Assembly (NCBI GenBank): GCA_963842955.1
Contig: CAWJIJ010000002.1
Location: 62,001 to 126,000, forward strand
DNA: 64,000 nucleotides
Origin: JARFQW01 sp963842955
Lineage (GTDB): Bacteria > Pseudomonadota > Gammaproteobacteria > Steroidobacterales > XN24
Direction of reading: 5' to 3'
Program-made: the position numbers and the translations under genes
Part shown: positions 34,480-43,669 of the stretch, piece by piece
Position numbering within the stretch: position 1 is the stretch's first letter
Layout of the letters: the number at the start of each line of letters is the position of its first letter
Notes under the pieces: model-generated
Told to the model about the DNA's origin: nothing
Database searches by the model: none
The model's input: the letters and a program-made list of their open reading frames with translations, nothing else

Positions 34480-36345
34480 TCAGCGAGCGGCCGCGCCGGT
34501 CTGGGACTCATCTATCCAGCGCTCCACCTCGGCCTCGAGAACGTCCAGGGGCAACGCCCCGCTCTCCAGAACAGTCGCGTGAAAGGCGCGAATGTCGAAA
34601 TTCTCACCCATCGAAGCCTGCGCCCGGTCCCGGAGATCCTGGATCGTTAGCTGGCCGATCTTGTAGGACAGGGCCTGGCCCGGGATCGCCATGTAGCGCT
34701 CGGCTTCGGCGACTGCACGCGCTTCGTTCACGGCGGAGTTGGCGTACATGAAGTCCAGGACCTCCTGTCGGGACCAACCCTTTTCGTGGATTCCCGTGTC
34801 CACCACGAGGCGCACGGCGCGCCAGAGTTCCGCATTGAGCTTGCCGAAGTACTGGTAGGGGTCCTCGTAAACGCCCATGGCCTTGCCCAGGGACTCGGCG
34901 TAGAGCGCCCAGCCCTCGGTGTAGGCGGTGTAAAACGAGAAACGCCGAAATGCCGGCAGAGCATCGAGCTCCTGGTTGATGGCGATCTGGAAATGATGAC
35001 CCGGCACCGCTTCGTGCAGGAACAGCGACTCCATCGCCCAGCTCGGCCGGGCCGACAGGTCATACGTGTTTACGAAAAATATGCCAGGCCGGCTGCCGTC
35101 GGCCGAGGGCCGCTGATAGGAACCTCCGGCTGCGCTCTTTTCCCGGAAGGGTTCCACTGGCCGAATTTCGTAGCCCGCGGTCGGCGTCAGCCTGAACAGC
35201 GGCGCGACCCCTGCGTCCACCCGCGTCCGAAGGGCTTCGTACCCTGCCAGCAGGTCTTCCTTCCGCTCGAAGTAAAACTGACTGTCGGAGTTCATGAAAA
35301 TGAAAAAGTCGTCCAGCTCTCCCTCGAAACCGACCTCGGCCATCACCGCACGCATTTCGCCGTGAATCCGTTCCACCTCGGCCAGGCCGATCTCGTGGAT
35401 TTCTCCTGCCGTGAGATCCGTGGTGGTGTACTCGCGCACGCGCTGCGCATACCACTCTCTCCCCCGCGGAAGCGCATACAGGCCCACGGTCTTTCGGGTG
35501 ACCGGCAAATATTCGTCACGGATGAAGTCATGAAGATTTCGATAGGCCGGCATCACCTGGCCGGCTATGGCCTCCCGATAGGCTGCCGTCAGACGCTCCC
35601 GATCCGCCTCGGGGAAGGTGTCCGGCATCGCCGCCACCGGGCGCCAGAACATCGTCGCTTCCGGATCGTCGCTGATCTGTGCGGCAAGCTGCGGAAGGGC
35701 CTTCTCCATCAGGATCCGCGGCTGTACGACACCGGTCCTCATGCCCTCCCGCATGTTCGTTACCGCCTGCTCCGCCCACACCGGGAACCCGGCCATGCGG
35801 CCGAGGAAGTTCTCGTAGTCTTCAACGGTTTCGAAGGGCTGCGAGCTGGCACCGGAACCCAGCCGCGCGAAGGAGTTGGCCGGATTTCGGAACTGGTTGA
35901 TCGGCATGAGCCACCGGGGGAACTCCATCTCGGCCAATTCGTCCTCGCGGGCGCGGACGAAGATCCGGTAGCTAACGCGATCCTGGCCGGTCAGCCCGGA
36001 ATCACCAATCGCCCGGGCCTCGCGCAGATAGCGCTCGTGCATGGCCCGAGCTTTTTCGCGGTGGGCCGGGGAAAGCGTGTTCGGGTACTGATCGTTGTAG
36101 CGACGGTCGCCGATGCTCGTGGCAAGCGTCGGGTAAAGCGCCAGCAGGTCCTCGAAATAGGCGGCGTACAGGCCGTCCATGGCCGAAGCCGGGTCGGTCT
36201 CGGCCATGCCGGTATCGGAAGCATCGGCGGTGGCGGTCATGTCGCCGGCCGGTGCCACGGAACCCGGAGATTCAGGCTCCGGTTCGGAACAGCCCGAAAA
36301 AACAAGGGCAAGCAAGAGGACAGGCAGGAATCTCGTCGGCTTCAT
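34480..36345 (-). CDS. DUF885 family lipoprotein (putative metallo-carboxypeptidase)
   Basis: ATG 36345 has GGGAG eight bases upstream. The 621-residue product starts with a lipoprotein leader (FLPVLLLALVFSGC, lipobox Cys at 19). A disordered, acidic Pro/Glu/Ala linker follows, then a DUF885 domain with the zinc-like motif FLHEAVPGHHFQIA (HExxPGHH) near residue 445. Later it has TEGWALYAESLGKAM and VDTGIHEKGWSRQEVLDFM. Members are thought to be gluzincin-like peptidases; few are characterised. It would sit on the periplasmic face of a membrane and trim peptides. Confidence 0.85.
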   Translation of the reverse strand: MKPTRFLPVLLLALVFSGCSEPEPESPGSVAPAGDMTATADASDTGMAETDPASAMDGLYAAYFEDLLALYPTLATSIGDRRYNDQYPNTLSPAHREKARAMHERYLREARAIGDSGLTGQDRVSYRIFVRAREDELAEMEFPRWLMPINQFRNPANSFARLGSGASSQPFETVEDYENFLGRMAGFPVWAEQAVTNMREGMRTGVVQPRILMEKALPQLAAQISDDPEATMFWRPVAAMPDTFPEADRERLTAAYREAIAGQVMPAYRNLHDFIRDEYLPVTRKTVGLYALPRGREWYAQRVREYTTTDLTAGEIHEIGLAEVERIHGEMRAVMAEVGFEGELDDFFIFMNSDSQFYFERKEDLLAGYEALRTRVDAGVAPLFRLTPTAGYEIRPVEPFREKSAAGGSYQRPSADGSRPGIFFVNTYDLSARPSWAMESLFLHEAVPGHHFQIAINQELDALPAFRRFSFYTAYTEGWALYAESLGKAMGVYEDPYQYFGKLNAELWRAVRLVVDTGIHEKGWSRQEVLDFMYANSAVNEARAVAEAERYMAIPGQALSYKIGQLTIQDLRDRAQASMGENFDIRAFHATVLESGALPLDVLEAEVERWIDESQTGAAAR

Positions 36346-36462
36346 CAATCGCGCTCCCGGGGCCTGACCACGCGCAGCACCCCACTTCCCTGAGTTCTTC
36401 GATGCGTTCCGGTTCGCGGATTGGCCGCAACAGGATGCAAAAAAGTCGGGAATGATACCGGC

Positions 36463-37806
36463 TCAGCGCCGCGAAATGGACAGGAACCGGGCATTCAGAA
36501 GGCCGGCGGCGATCGTGAGACCGACCACCAGCGCGACCCAGACCGCCTGTGGACCGCCGTCACGATGCACCCCCAGGTACCAGGCCAGGGGAAACGCGAT
36601 CAGCCAGTAGGCCATGACATTAAGGAGCATCGGGACCCGGGTGTCCTTGAAGCCCCTCAGGGCGCCGGCCGCGCCGACCTGAAGACCGTCGGAAATCTGA
36701 AAGATCATCGCCATGGTCAGCAGGCTATAAGCCACCGCCCGTACGTCTTCATCCCGCGTATACAGGGCGGTTATGTGATCTCGCAGCAGCAGCAGCATGA
36801 GTGCCGAGGCCGTCATGAACAGGCCGCATACGGCAATTCCGGTAAGGCCCTGGCGACGGCCCAGATCCGGCCGGCCGGCGCCGACACTGTGGCCCACCCG
36901 GATGGTGATCGCCGAATGGATGGCCAGCGGCACCATGAACATCGTGGCCGCGTAGTTGATCGCGATCTGGTGGGCTGCCACCTGGGTCGCGCCCAGTCGC
37001 CCCATCATGAGGGCCGCCGCGCTGAACAGGCCGGCCTCGGCCACCACGCTGCCGCCGATGGGCAGGCCGAGGCCGAGAATCTCCCGAATAGCCTTCCAGT
37101 CGGGCTTTTCGAAGCGCCACAGCCTGAATGGTCGGTAGCGGCGGTGGCGGCGCATGTAGAAAAACAGGGTAACCAGCATCGAGGTCATGGACAGCGCGGT
37201 AGCCACGCCGCAGCCCACCGCGCCCATTGCCGGAAAGCCCAGCTTGCCGTACATGAAGACCCAGTTGCCGGTGACGTTGACGACGAGCGCGATGACCGCA
37301 GCCAGCATGATCGGCCGGGTCCATCCGATGCCCTCGCTCGTGAACCTCAGGGCCAGGTAGGCGTACATGGCCGGCACGCCGAAAACCACCGCGCGAAGAT
37401 ACCCCACGGTCAGCGGGATCAGCTCGGCCTCGATCCCGATGCGCCACAGCAGCGGCTCGATGTTCCAGATGAGCACGACAACCAGGACCGCCAGGGCCTG
37501 GCTGAGCCAGAGGCCCTGGCGCATGTAGCGGCCGACGTCAGCGTTGCGGCCTGCCCCATAAGCCTGGGCGCAGACCGGGCTGATCGCCATCAGGACCCCG
37601 AGCCCGAACAGAAATCCCACCGTCCAGGCGCCGCCGCCGACGGCCACCGCGGCCAGGTGCCGGGTGCCCAGGCGCCCCGCCATCACCGCATCCGCGAAGT
37701 TCATGCCCGCGATCGAGAGATTGTTGACCACGAGAGGACCCGCAAGCGTGGCGAGGGCCAGGACTTCTCGGGTGATGCTCGGACGGGTCGAAACGGAGGA
37801 AGACAT
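36463..37806 (-). CDS. MATE family multidrug efflux transporter (NorM-like)
   Basis: The 447-residue protein has twelve membrane segments. It has MATE signatures near the start (LAGPLVVNNLSIAGMNFADAV), VCAQAYGAGRNADVGRYMR after segment two and its repeat IRVGHSVGAGRPDLGRRQG in the second half, plus LGLPIGGSVVAEAGLFS. These transporters export cationic drugs or organic ions in exchange for H+ or Na+ in the inner membrane. The substrate is not predictable. The gene is divergent from the symporter gene. Confidence 0.93.
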   Translation of the reverse strand: MSSSVSTRPSITREVLALATLAGPLVVNNLSIAGMNFADAVMAGRLGTRHLAAVAVGGGAWTVGFLFGLGVLMAISPVCAQAYGAGRNADVGRYMRQGLWLSQALAVLVVVLIWNIEPLLWRIGIEAELIPLTVGYLRAVVFGVPAMYAYLALRFTSEGIGWTRPIMLAAVIALVVNVTGNWVFMYGKLGFPAMGAVGCGVATALSMTSMLVTLFFYMRRHRRYRPFRLWRFEKPDWKAIREILGLGLPIGGSVVAEAGLFSAAALMMGRLGATQVAAHQIAINYAATMFMVPLAIHSAITIRVGHSVGAGRPDLGRRQGLTGIAVCGLFMTASALMLLLLRDHITALYTRDEDVRAVAYSLLTMAMIFQISDGLQVGAAGALRGFKDTRVPMLLNVMAYWLIAFPLAWYLGVHRDGGPQAVWVALVVGLTIAAGLLNARFLSISRR

Positions 37807-37979
37807 GTGAGGCCGGGACGGGAGGAACAGGCGGCAATTCTACTCCCCTGGCTCAGCGGCCGGCCCAATCCACCGGTCCGGTTGTCACCGGGCCCTCACA
37901 ACGACATGATGAGGCGGCCGTCGGTTCCCCTGGCCGGGGCGGGCGTGCGACGCCCCGAGCAGAACACGGAGAACTTCGC

Positions 37980-39716
37980 ATGGACCAGGTGAACGCTTTC
38001 ATGGCGGCGCTCAACGGCATTCTCTGGCACAACGTCGTGCTGTTCGCGGTGCTGGGCACCGGCGTGCTGTTCACGATCTGGAGCGGTTTCTCCCAGTACC
38101 GGGCGCTGACCCATGGCGCCCATGTGCTGCGGGGGCGCTATGACAGCCCGGACGACCCCGGCGCTATCAACCACTTCCAGGCCTTGTCGGCCGCCCTGTC
38201 GGCCACCGTAGGCCTCGGCAACATCGGCGGCGTTGCGCTGGCAATTTCCCTGGGAGGTCCGGGCGCCGTGTTCTGGATGTGGGTCGTGGGCTTCTTCGGC
38301 ATGGCGATCAAGCTGACAGAAGTCACCTTGTCCATGCTGTACCGAAACACCGACGACCCGGACAATCCACACGGCGGACCGATGTGGGTGGCAAGCCGTG
38401 GCATGGCGATGATGAATCCGCGCCTGGCCGGCCTGGGCAAGGTCATCGGCGCGGTGTTCTGTCTTACGCTGCTGGTGTCCACGATAACCGGCGGCAATAT
38501 GTTCCAGGCCTGGAACGTGGCCGAGATCACGCGAGATTATTTCGGCGTACCCGGCATTGCCACCGGCATCTTCCTTGCCACGATCGTTGGCTCCGTGATC
38601 ATCGGCGGCATCAAGCGCATCGGTGCGGTCGCCGGCCGGCTCGTCCCGTTCATGGTGGCGATGTACCTGCTGGCCGGCAGCTATGTTCTGATCGTCCATG
38701 CGGAGCGCATACCGGAAATGCTAGCGCTCATCGTCCGGGCCGCCTTCAGCCCCACCGAGGCGTCTGGTGCATTTATCGGCGGCACCATGGGGTACGCATT
38801 TCTTTTCGGGATGAAACGAGCGCTGTTTTCCAACGAAGCCGGCGGGGGCTCTTCGCCCATCGCGCATTCCGCGGCGAAGACCGGCGAACCCGTCCGTGAG
38901 GGGGTGGTTGCCGGTCTGGAACCCTTCATCGACACCCTCGTCGTCTGCACGTTCACCGCCCTCGTCATCCTGGCCAGCGGTGTCTGGCAGCGCCCCGGCG
39001 AGGCCTTGTTCGCCCAGCCTCCAGCGGTGGTGGCTGCCGCTTCAGGCGAGTGGACCCTCGGGCCCGCCCCCTTGCCCGAGAGGAAGCGCGGGGAATGGCT
39101 GGGCGGCGAGACGGTCTTTGCCCTGATCGAGGCACATCCCAACCCCACGAGCGGCAATGCTCTGCACAAGCTGTTCGGGTCGGTCGCGATGGACCCCGAT
39201 GGCGGTGCGTCCATCCAGTGGCGGAGCCTCGCCAGCCCCTCAGAACCCCGACTGGCGAGCGCCGAGCTGTTTGTAGACTACAAGGGCGCGACACTGACGG
39301 CGAAGGCGTTCGATACAGTGGCGGACGGTCTCGGCAAGTGGCTGGTCACGCTGGCCGCCTGGCTGTTCGCGATCTCGACGATGATCTCGTGGAGCTACTA
39401 CGGCGAGCAGGGCATGATCTATCTCGCCGGCGAGCGGTCGGTGCTGCCTTACAAGCTCGTGTTTCTATTGCTCATCATCGTCGCCACTTTGGGCTTTATC
39501 GAGACGGACAGGGAGCTGGACAACCTCACGGGCATCGGCACGGGGGTCATGCTGTTCTCCAACATTCCGATCATGTGGCTTTTCGGCTACCAGGCCATGA
39601 GGGCCTACAAGGACTACATCCGCCGCCTCGACAGCGGCGAGATGGGACCGGGCCACGCGCCGCCGTCGCTGGAAGACCTGGTCAGCGGCCGCGACGTGGA
39701 GAAGGGTCGCCGCTAG
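37980..39716 (+). CDS. Alanine/sodium symporter (AGCS family) with an extra soluble insert
   Basis: This is a 578-residue protein against the usual 440-490. The core is AGCS: SALSATVGLGNIGGVALAIS, GPGAVFWMWVVGFFGMAIKL, GAFIGGTMGYAFLFGMKRALF-type with SNEAGGGSSPIAHSAAK, then WSYYGEQGMIYLAG. The extra length is a block at about 336-437, between the segment ending LVILASGVWQ and the one after TAKAFDTVAD. It holds beta-type sequence such as SIQWRSLASPSEPRLASA. GGAGAA precedes ATG 37980. It imports alanine or glycine with sodium. Confidence 0.9.
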   Translation: MDQVNAFMAALNGILWHNVVLFAVLGTGVLFTIWSGFSQYRALTHGAHVLRGRYDSPDDPGAINHFQALSAALSATVGLGNIGGVALAISLGGPGAVFWMWVVGFFGMAIKLTEVTLSMLYRNTDDPDNPHGGPMWVASRGMAMMNPRLAGLGKVIGAVFCLTLLVSTITGGNMFQAWNVAEITRDYFGVPGIATGIFLATIVGSVIIGGIKRIGAVAGRLVPFMVAMYLLAGSYVLIVHAERIPEMLALIVRAAFSPTEASGAFIGGTMGYAFLFGMKRALFSNEAGGGSSPIAHSAAKTGEPVREGVVAGLEPFIDTLVVCTFTALVILASGVWQRPGEALFAQPPAVVAAASGEWTLGPAPLPERKRGEWLGGETVFALIEAHPNPTSGNALHKLFGSVAMDPDGGASIQWRSLASPSEPRLASAELFVDYKGATLTAKAFDTVADGLGKWLVTLAAWLFAISTMISWSYYGEQGMIYLAGERSVLPYKLVFLLLIIVATLGFIETDRELDNLTGIGTGVMLFSNIPIMWLFGYQAMRAYKDYIRRLDSGEMGPGHAPPSLEDLVSGRDVEKGRR

Positions 39717-39738
39717 AGGTTGTCGTCAGGAACGGCCC

Positions 39739-40152
39739 TCAGGCCCGAAGATGCTTCATGTACTCGATGCCGGGCGCCATGACGACCCGCCAGGACAGCA
39801 GGATCTCGTCGGTGCACTCCAGGTCGAATTCCTCGACGGTGCCCAGGAGGGCCGCCAGCCAGTGGTCGTAAAGCTCCGGCGCGATGTCCAGGTCGTCCCG
39901 GCCGTGGCGGCGCGCGGTGTGCCGCAAGGTTTCCGGCGCCCGGCGCTCCCGTGAGAAACGCACCATTTCGTCCAGGGAACGAGCCAGCATGAGCTGCTGG
40001 CGGCGCATGTCGGTGAGCTGGAACCGCTGCGCCACCTCCGGGGCGGCCTGCACGAACCGCTCGTAGAAGCGTTCGATAAAATCCCCACGCACACCCGGGT
40101 CGGTGGTGAGCCGGCGATAGCTGGCCGCGAAAAACGAATCGTAATCCTTCAT
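39739..40152 (-). CDS. Single-domain bacterial globin
   Basis: The 137-residue protein carries the globin fold: FIERFYERFVQAAPEVAQRF (helices A-C with Phe CD1), SLDEMVRFSRERRAPETL (E helix), and TARRHGRDDLDIAPELYDHW. His 83 in the last is the likely proximal heme ligand, with Tyr following. It is longer than truncated globins (about 120 residues) and lacks a reductase domain, so it is closer to single-domain or sensor-type globins. Roles could be O2 or NO handling. It is the last gene of a three-gene operon and overlaps the preceding gene by ATGA. Confidence 0.8.
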   Translation of the reverse strand: MKDYDSFFAASYRRLTTDPGVRGDFIERFYERFVQAAPEVAQRFQLTDMRRQQLMLARSLDEMVRFSRERRAPETLRHTARRHGRDDLDIAPELYDHWLAALLGTVEEFDLECTDEILLSWRVVMAPGIEYMKHLRA

Positions 40153-40472
40153 TCCGGTACCGGAACGCAGTCCAGGAAAACCCTGAGGCGCAGAATCTCG
40201 CGCTGGGTGCTGTAGCGCATGGGAGCGATGTCCCCCGGCGGAATAGTGGCAACTCGGCGTTTTTCGTCGGGACCGTTCACGAAGCGGGCGTCGCAGCGAA
40301 TCGCCAGCTCTTCGTTGTTCTTGACGCGGACGATGGCACCCCAGTCCAGCTGCATGGGAATGGTATCGATGTCCAGCCCCGCGCTGTTGAGCTTGACCTC
40401 GATCGGGAACGCCTCTGCGACAAACGGCGCGCAAAGCAGGACAGCGAGAAAAAATTTTCGGCAGGGACTCAT
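40149..40472 (-). CDS. Small exported protein of unknown function in globin operon
   Basis: The 107-residue product has a signal peptide (SPCRKFFLAVLLCAPFVAEA) and a short beta-rich mature part with FPIEVKLNSAGLDIDTIP, GAIVRVKNNEELAIRCDA and REILRLRVFLDC. Two Cys could form a disulfide. It resembles, from memory, small pseudomonad periplasmic proteins that have been misnamed 3-phosphoglycerate kinase. No function is known. Both ends overlap neighbours by four bases (ATGA). Confidence 0.7.
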   Translation of the reverse strand: MSPCRKFFLAVLLCAPFVAEAFPIEVKLNSAGLDIDTIPMQLDWGAIVRVKNNEELAIRCDARFVNGPDEKRRVATIPPGDIAPMRYSTQREILRLRVFLDCVPVPE

Positions 40473-40867
40473 GACGCTTTGTCGCTCCGGGCCTGGACGC
40501 TGTCGAGGCTTTCGTCGATTTTGTCTACAACCTGCGCCGTGAGTCCACCCCCGGCGTAGCGCGCCCGCAGGGTGGCCTCGATTCTCGCCACGGCCTCGTC
40601 GATGCTCCATTCCGCCTGTTCGGATGGCTCCGGTGGCGGACCTGCTGCGAACAGGTTGATCCAGTGATCGGATTTTCGGCCCAGCGCCATGAGACGGTAA
40701 AAGCGTCCCGGCCCCGGCCAGAGGAGATCCGCGGCCGCCAGCAGGATCGAGACAGGACTCAGGGCCACATCCCGCAGGGCGTCGGCAAGCAGTTTGAACT
40801 GGAATGCCACTACATCGCGCAGAAGCGCCCAGCGTGGCGAGGTGTTGTTGGCAAGAGACTCGTCCAT
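40469..40867 (-). CDS. Conserved hypothetical protein, first gene of globin operon
   Basis: The 132-residue product has an amphipathic-to-hydrophobic helix (RDVVAFQFKLLADALRDVAL then SPVSILLAAADLL, about 17-49). A WPGPGRFYRLMALGRKSDHW stretch follows, and a charged C-terminal helix pair ends with DKIDESLDSVQARSDKAS. It has no signal peptide. The co-translated arrangement with a periplasmic protein and a globin suggests a small membrane-linked system, but I recognise no domain. Confidence 0.65.
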   Translation of the reverse strand: MDESLANNTSPRWALLRDVVAFQFKLLADALRDVALSPVSILLAAADLLWPGPGRFYRLMALGRKSDHWINLFAAGPPPEPSEQAEWSIDEAVARIEATLRARYAGGGLTAQVVDKIDESLDSVQARSDKAS

Positions 40868-40943
40868 TCGCCTAGCATACCGCCCTTACGCGCGCGCCGG
40901 GGCGAGCAGGGTGCGGTAAGCTTGGCCCGTTTTCCGGGAGGAC

Positions 40944-42059
40944 ATGATGGGATTCAGCGCCAAAAAGGACTTCGTGCACGGCACACCACAGCGGCTTGGC
41001 ATTCTTTTGGCAAACCTCGGCACGCCCGATGCTCCGGACACCCGGTCGGTGCGCCGGTATCTCGCGGAGTTCCTCTGGGACCCGAGGGTCGTGGAGGTAC
41101 CCCGGCCCATCTGGTGGCTGATCCTGCACCTGGTCATCCTGCGGGTACGGCCGAGCCGGTCGGCCCACGCCTACGAAAAAGTCTGGACACCGGAGGGCTC
41201 CCCCCTGCTGATCTGGACCCGCCGGCAGGCCGAGGCCCTGGCCGGGCGACTGGGTGAGCGTCTGGGCGCTCCCCCCCGGATCGAGGTCGGGATGCGCTAC
41301 GGCAGCCCGTCGATTCCGGACGCCCTGCGGAAGCTGCGCGACCAGGATGTCCGGCGGCTGCTGGTTCTCCCTATGTATCCCCAGTATTCCGGTTCAACGA
41401 CCGCTTCGGTGTTCGACGCCGTGACCGATGAACTCAAATCGTGGCGCTGGCTCCCCGAGCTGCGCTTTGTCAACGACTACCACGACGATCCCGGCTACAT
41501 TGCCGCCCTTGCGGCCAGCGTCCGGGAGCACTGGGCGAACCACGGACGATCAGCCCATCTCGTGCTCAGCTTTCATGGCGTCCCGCAGCGCTATCTGAAA
41601 GCCGGCGACCCCTACCACTGCGCGTGCCAGAAGACCGGTCGCCTGATGGCCGAGGCCCTCGGCCTCGGACCCGAAGACTGGTCCCTGAGCTTTCAGTCCC
41701 GAGTGGGCCGGGAGGAGTGGCTGCGCCCCTACACGGACGAGCACCTCGCGTCCCTGGCGCGGAACGGCACCAGCTCCGTGGATGTCGTGTGCCCGGGATT
41801 CTCCGCCGACTGCCTGGAGACGCTCGAGGAAATCGCCATGCAGAATGCCGAGCTGTTCCAGTCCGCCGGGGGCGAGCGGCTGGTGTATATCCCGGCACTC
41901 AATGATCGATCCGACCACATTTCGGCCATAGGCAATCTCGTCGAGCGGCATATCCACGGATGGCCCGAGGCCGCAGCAGGCCATGACGAGGATGTGATCC
42001 GGGCTCTCGCCCACGAACAGGGCGTCCAGGCAAGCCGAATGGAAGAGACCCCCGTTTGA
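40944..42059 (+). CDS. hemH: Ferrochelatase
   Basis: The 371-residue enzyme inserts ferrous iron into protoporphyrin IX, the last step of heme synthesis. Diagnostic parts are GILLANLGTPDAPDTRSVRR, the catalytic His in VLSFHGVPQRYL, and the catalytic Glu region in SFQSRVGREEWLRPYTDE. The Cys-rich segment YHCACQKTGRLMAEAL also matches. GGGAGG lies before ATG 40944, and ATG 40947 is equally possible. Its stop overlaps a TTG start of the next gene. Divergent from the globin operon, it shares a spacer of about 75 bp with it. Confidence 0.95.
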   Translation: MMGFSAKKDFVHGTPQRLGILLANLGTPDAPDTRSVRRYLAEFLWDPRVVEVPRPIWWLILHLVILRVRPSRSAHAYEKVWTPEGSPLLIWTRRQAEALAGRLGERLGAPPRIEVGMRYGSPSIPDALRKLRDQDVRRLLVLPMYPQYSGSTTASVFDAVTDELKSWRWLPELRFVNDYHDDPGYIAALAASVREHWANHGRSAHLVLSFHGVPQRYLKAGDPYHCACQKTGRLMAEALGLGPEDWSLSFQSRVGREEWLRPYTDEHLASLARNGTSSVDVVCPGFSADCLETLEEIAMQNAELFQSAGGERLVYIPALNDRSDHISAIGNLVERHIHGWPEAAAGHDEDVIRALAHEQGVQASRMEETPV

Positions 42060-42757
42060 CCGCGCTTGGGGACTTCCTGGAATTCAGCGTTTCCACGCCG
42101 GACATTCGCGAGTCCGTAGATTTCTGGTCCCGGCTGGGGTTTGCCCAGGCCGTGACCGGCGATACGTGGAGTCATCGCTATGCGGTGTTTACCGACGGCA
42201 GCCTCTATCTCGGTCTGCACGAGTACGAGTTCGAATCGCCCGCATTCACGTTCGTGCGCCCCGGTCTCGCCGCCCATTTGCCGGCCCTGGAGGCCAGCGG
42301 TCTGAACCCCGTGTTCGCGAAGACCGGAGACGATCAGTTCAACGAGGCCGGTTTCCGCGATCCCGCTGGCCACATGCTGGCCTTGCTGGAAGCACGCACA
42401 TTCTCCGAGCCCCACGACCTCCCGCCGGTGCCCCTGACCGGCGGTTTTGCGCACTTCGCCGTTGGGATCCGCGACCTCGCCGGCTGCCTGGATTTCTGGA
42501 CGGACCTGGGCTTTGCCGCGAGCGAGATCGACGGCCAGGGCGATGTGGCCGGAAACGGGCTGACGCTGAGCCTGGAAACCGCGAGCGCCGGGCGGCCGCC
42601 ACGGCTGGTTTTCGCGGCGGATTCCGCCGCGCGGGAACGTATTCTCGCCGAGGGCCTGGGCGCCGGCCCGCGGGTGGCCGTGGACCCCGCACACGACGGG
42701 TTCGAGCTCCTTTCGCCGGAAGGTCTGCGTCTTCAGGTCATCGAAACGGGCGGCTGA
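42056..42757 (+). CDS. Two-domain VOC family protein
   Basis: TTG 42056 overlaps the hemH stop by three bases. The 233-residue product has two VOC units. The first is FLEFSVSTPDIRESVDFWSR to DPAGHMLALLEAR, and the second is GFAHFAVGIRDLAGCLDFWT to SPEGLRLQVIE. Two units in one chain form a complete metal site like that of ring-cleaving dioxygenases or glyoxalases. The substrate is unknown, and coupling to hemH may be incidental. Confidence 0.8.
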   Translation: MTALGDFLEFSVSTPDIRESVDFWSRLGFAQAVTGDTWSHRYAVFTDGSLYLGLHEYEFESPAFTFVRPGLAAHLPALEASGLNPVFAKTGDDQFNEAGFRDPAGHMLALLEARTFSEPHDLPPVPLTGGFAHFAVGIRDLAGCLDFWTDLGFAASEIDGQGDVAGNGLTLSLETASAGRPPRLVFAADSAARERILAEGLGAGPRVAVDPAHDGFELLSPEGLRLQVIETGG

Positions 42758-42772
42758 GACCGCGCCGGTTTC

Positions 42773-43669
42773 TCAGGCCTTGATCTCGGCGAGCAGAGCG
42801 TCGATGGTCCGGCGAGCCTGGCCAATGTAGCCCGACCCGAACAGGTTGGCGTGATTGAGAATGTGGTAGAGGTTGTACAGGACCGAGCGGAAAGCCCGGC
42901 CGTCGGAGGGCGCGAGGTGCTCGTCGTAGACGGCATAGAAGTCCGCGGAGAAGCCGCCGAACAGGCGGGTCATCGCCAGATCGGTCTCCGCGTCCCCGTA
43001 GTACACCGCCGGATCGAAGGTGAACGGCCGGCCCGCGCTGTCCACCGACCAGTTGCCCCCCCAGAGATCGCCGTGGAGGAGGGAGGCCTGGGGCCGATAT
43101 CCGGCCAGGACGTCGGGTATGGCATCCTGCAGGCGCCGGCCTGTCTCGATCAGGTCCGGCGGAAAATCGTTCTTCAGGCCGAAGTCCAGCTGCGCGCCAA
43201 TACGATAGTCGGCAAAGAAAACGCCCCAGTCCTCCAGCGGCGGGTTCTGCTGGGGGGTCGTTCCGATCGCGTTGTCCCGGCGCCAGCCAAAATAGGGCTG
43301 AGTCAGCAGGTGCTGCTTGGCGAGATGCTCGCCGAAAATACGCTGGGCGTGAGCGGAAGGCCGGCCGTGTTCCTCTATCCACTCCAGGGCCAGCCACGCC
43401 TCGGGGCCGGAGGTGCCGACCCCCAGGACCTCGGGAACCCGCAGAAAACCGTGGCTAGCGATCTCGTCGAGACCCACGGCCTCGGCGGCGAACATATCGA
43501 TGCGGTTTTCATCGTGGACCTTCACGAACGCTTCATAGCGAGGCCCGGATATCCGCCACGCACGACTGATCCCGCCGCCCGGCAGGCGCACAGCGCTGTC
43601 AGGCTTCAGTTCCTTTCCCGAGGCGCGCTTGATCTGGTGACAAATCGGTTCGAAATCGGTCATTCCCAT
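42773..43669 (-). CDS. Fructosamine kinase family protein
   Basis: The 298-residue protein has a kinase-like fold. It shows LPGGGISRAWRISGPRYEAF with Lys in VKVHDE, LEWIEEHGRPSAHAQRIFGE, the catalytic loop LLHGDLWGGNWSVD, and the metal-binding Asp in FDPAVYYGDAETDLAMTRL. This matches fructosamine-3-kinase-related proteins, which phosphorylate ribulosamines or other glycated amines to help remove glycation damage. ATG 43669 overlaps the preceding gene end by ten bases; a second Met two codons on is an alternative. Confidence 0.92.
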   Translation of the reverse strand: MGMTDFEPICHQIKRASGKELKPDSAVRLPGGGISRAWRISGPRYEAFVKVHDENRIDMFAAEAVGLDEIASHGFLRVPEVLGVGTSGPEAWLALEWIEEHGRPSAHAQRIFGEHLAKQHLLTQPYFGWRRDNAIGTTPQQNPPLEDWGVFFADYRIGAQLDFGLKNDFPPDLIETGRRLQDAIPDVLAGYRPQASLLHGDLWGGNWSVDSAGRPFTFDPAVYYGDAETDLAMTRLFGGFSADFYAVYDEHLAPSDGRAFRSVLYNLYHILNHANLFGSGYIGQARRTIDALLAEIKA

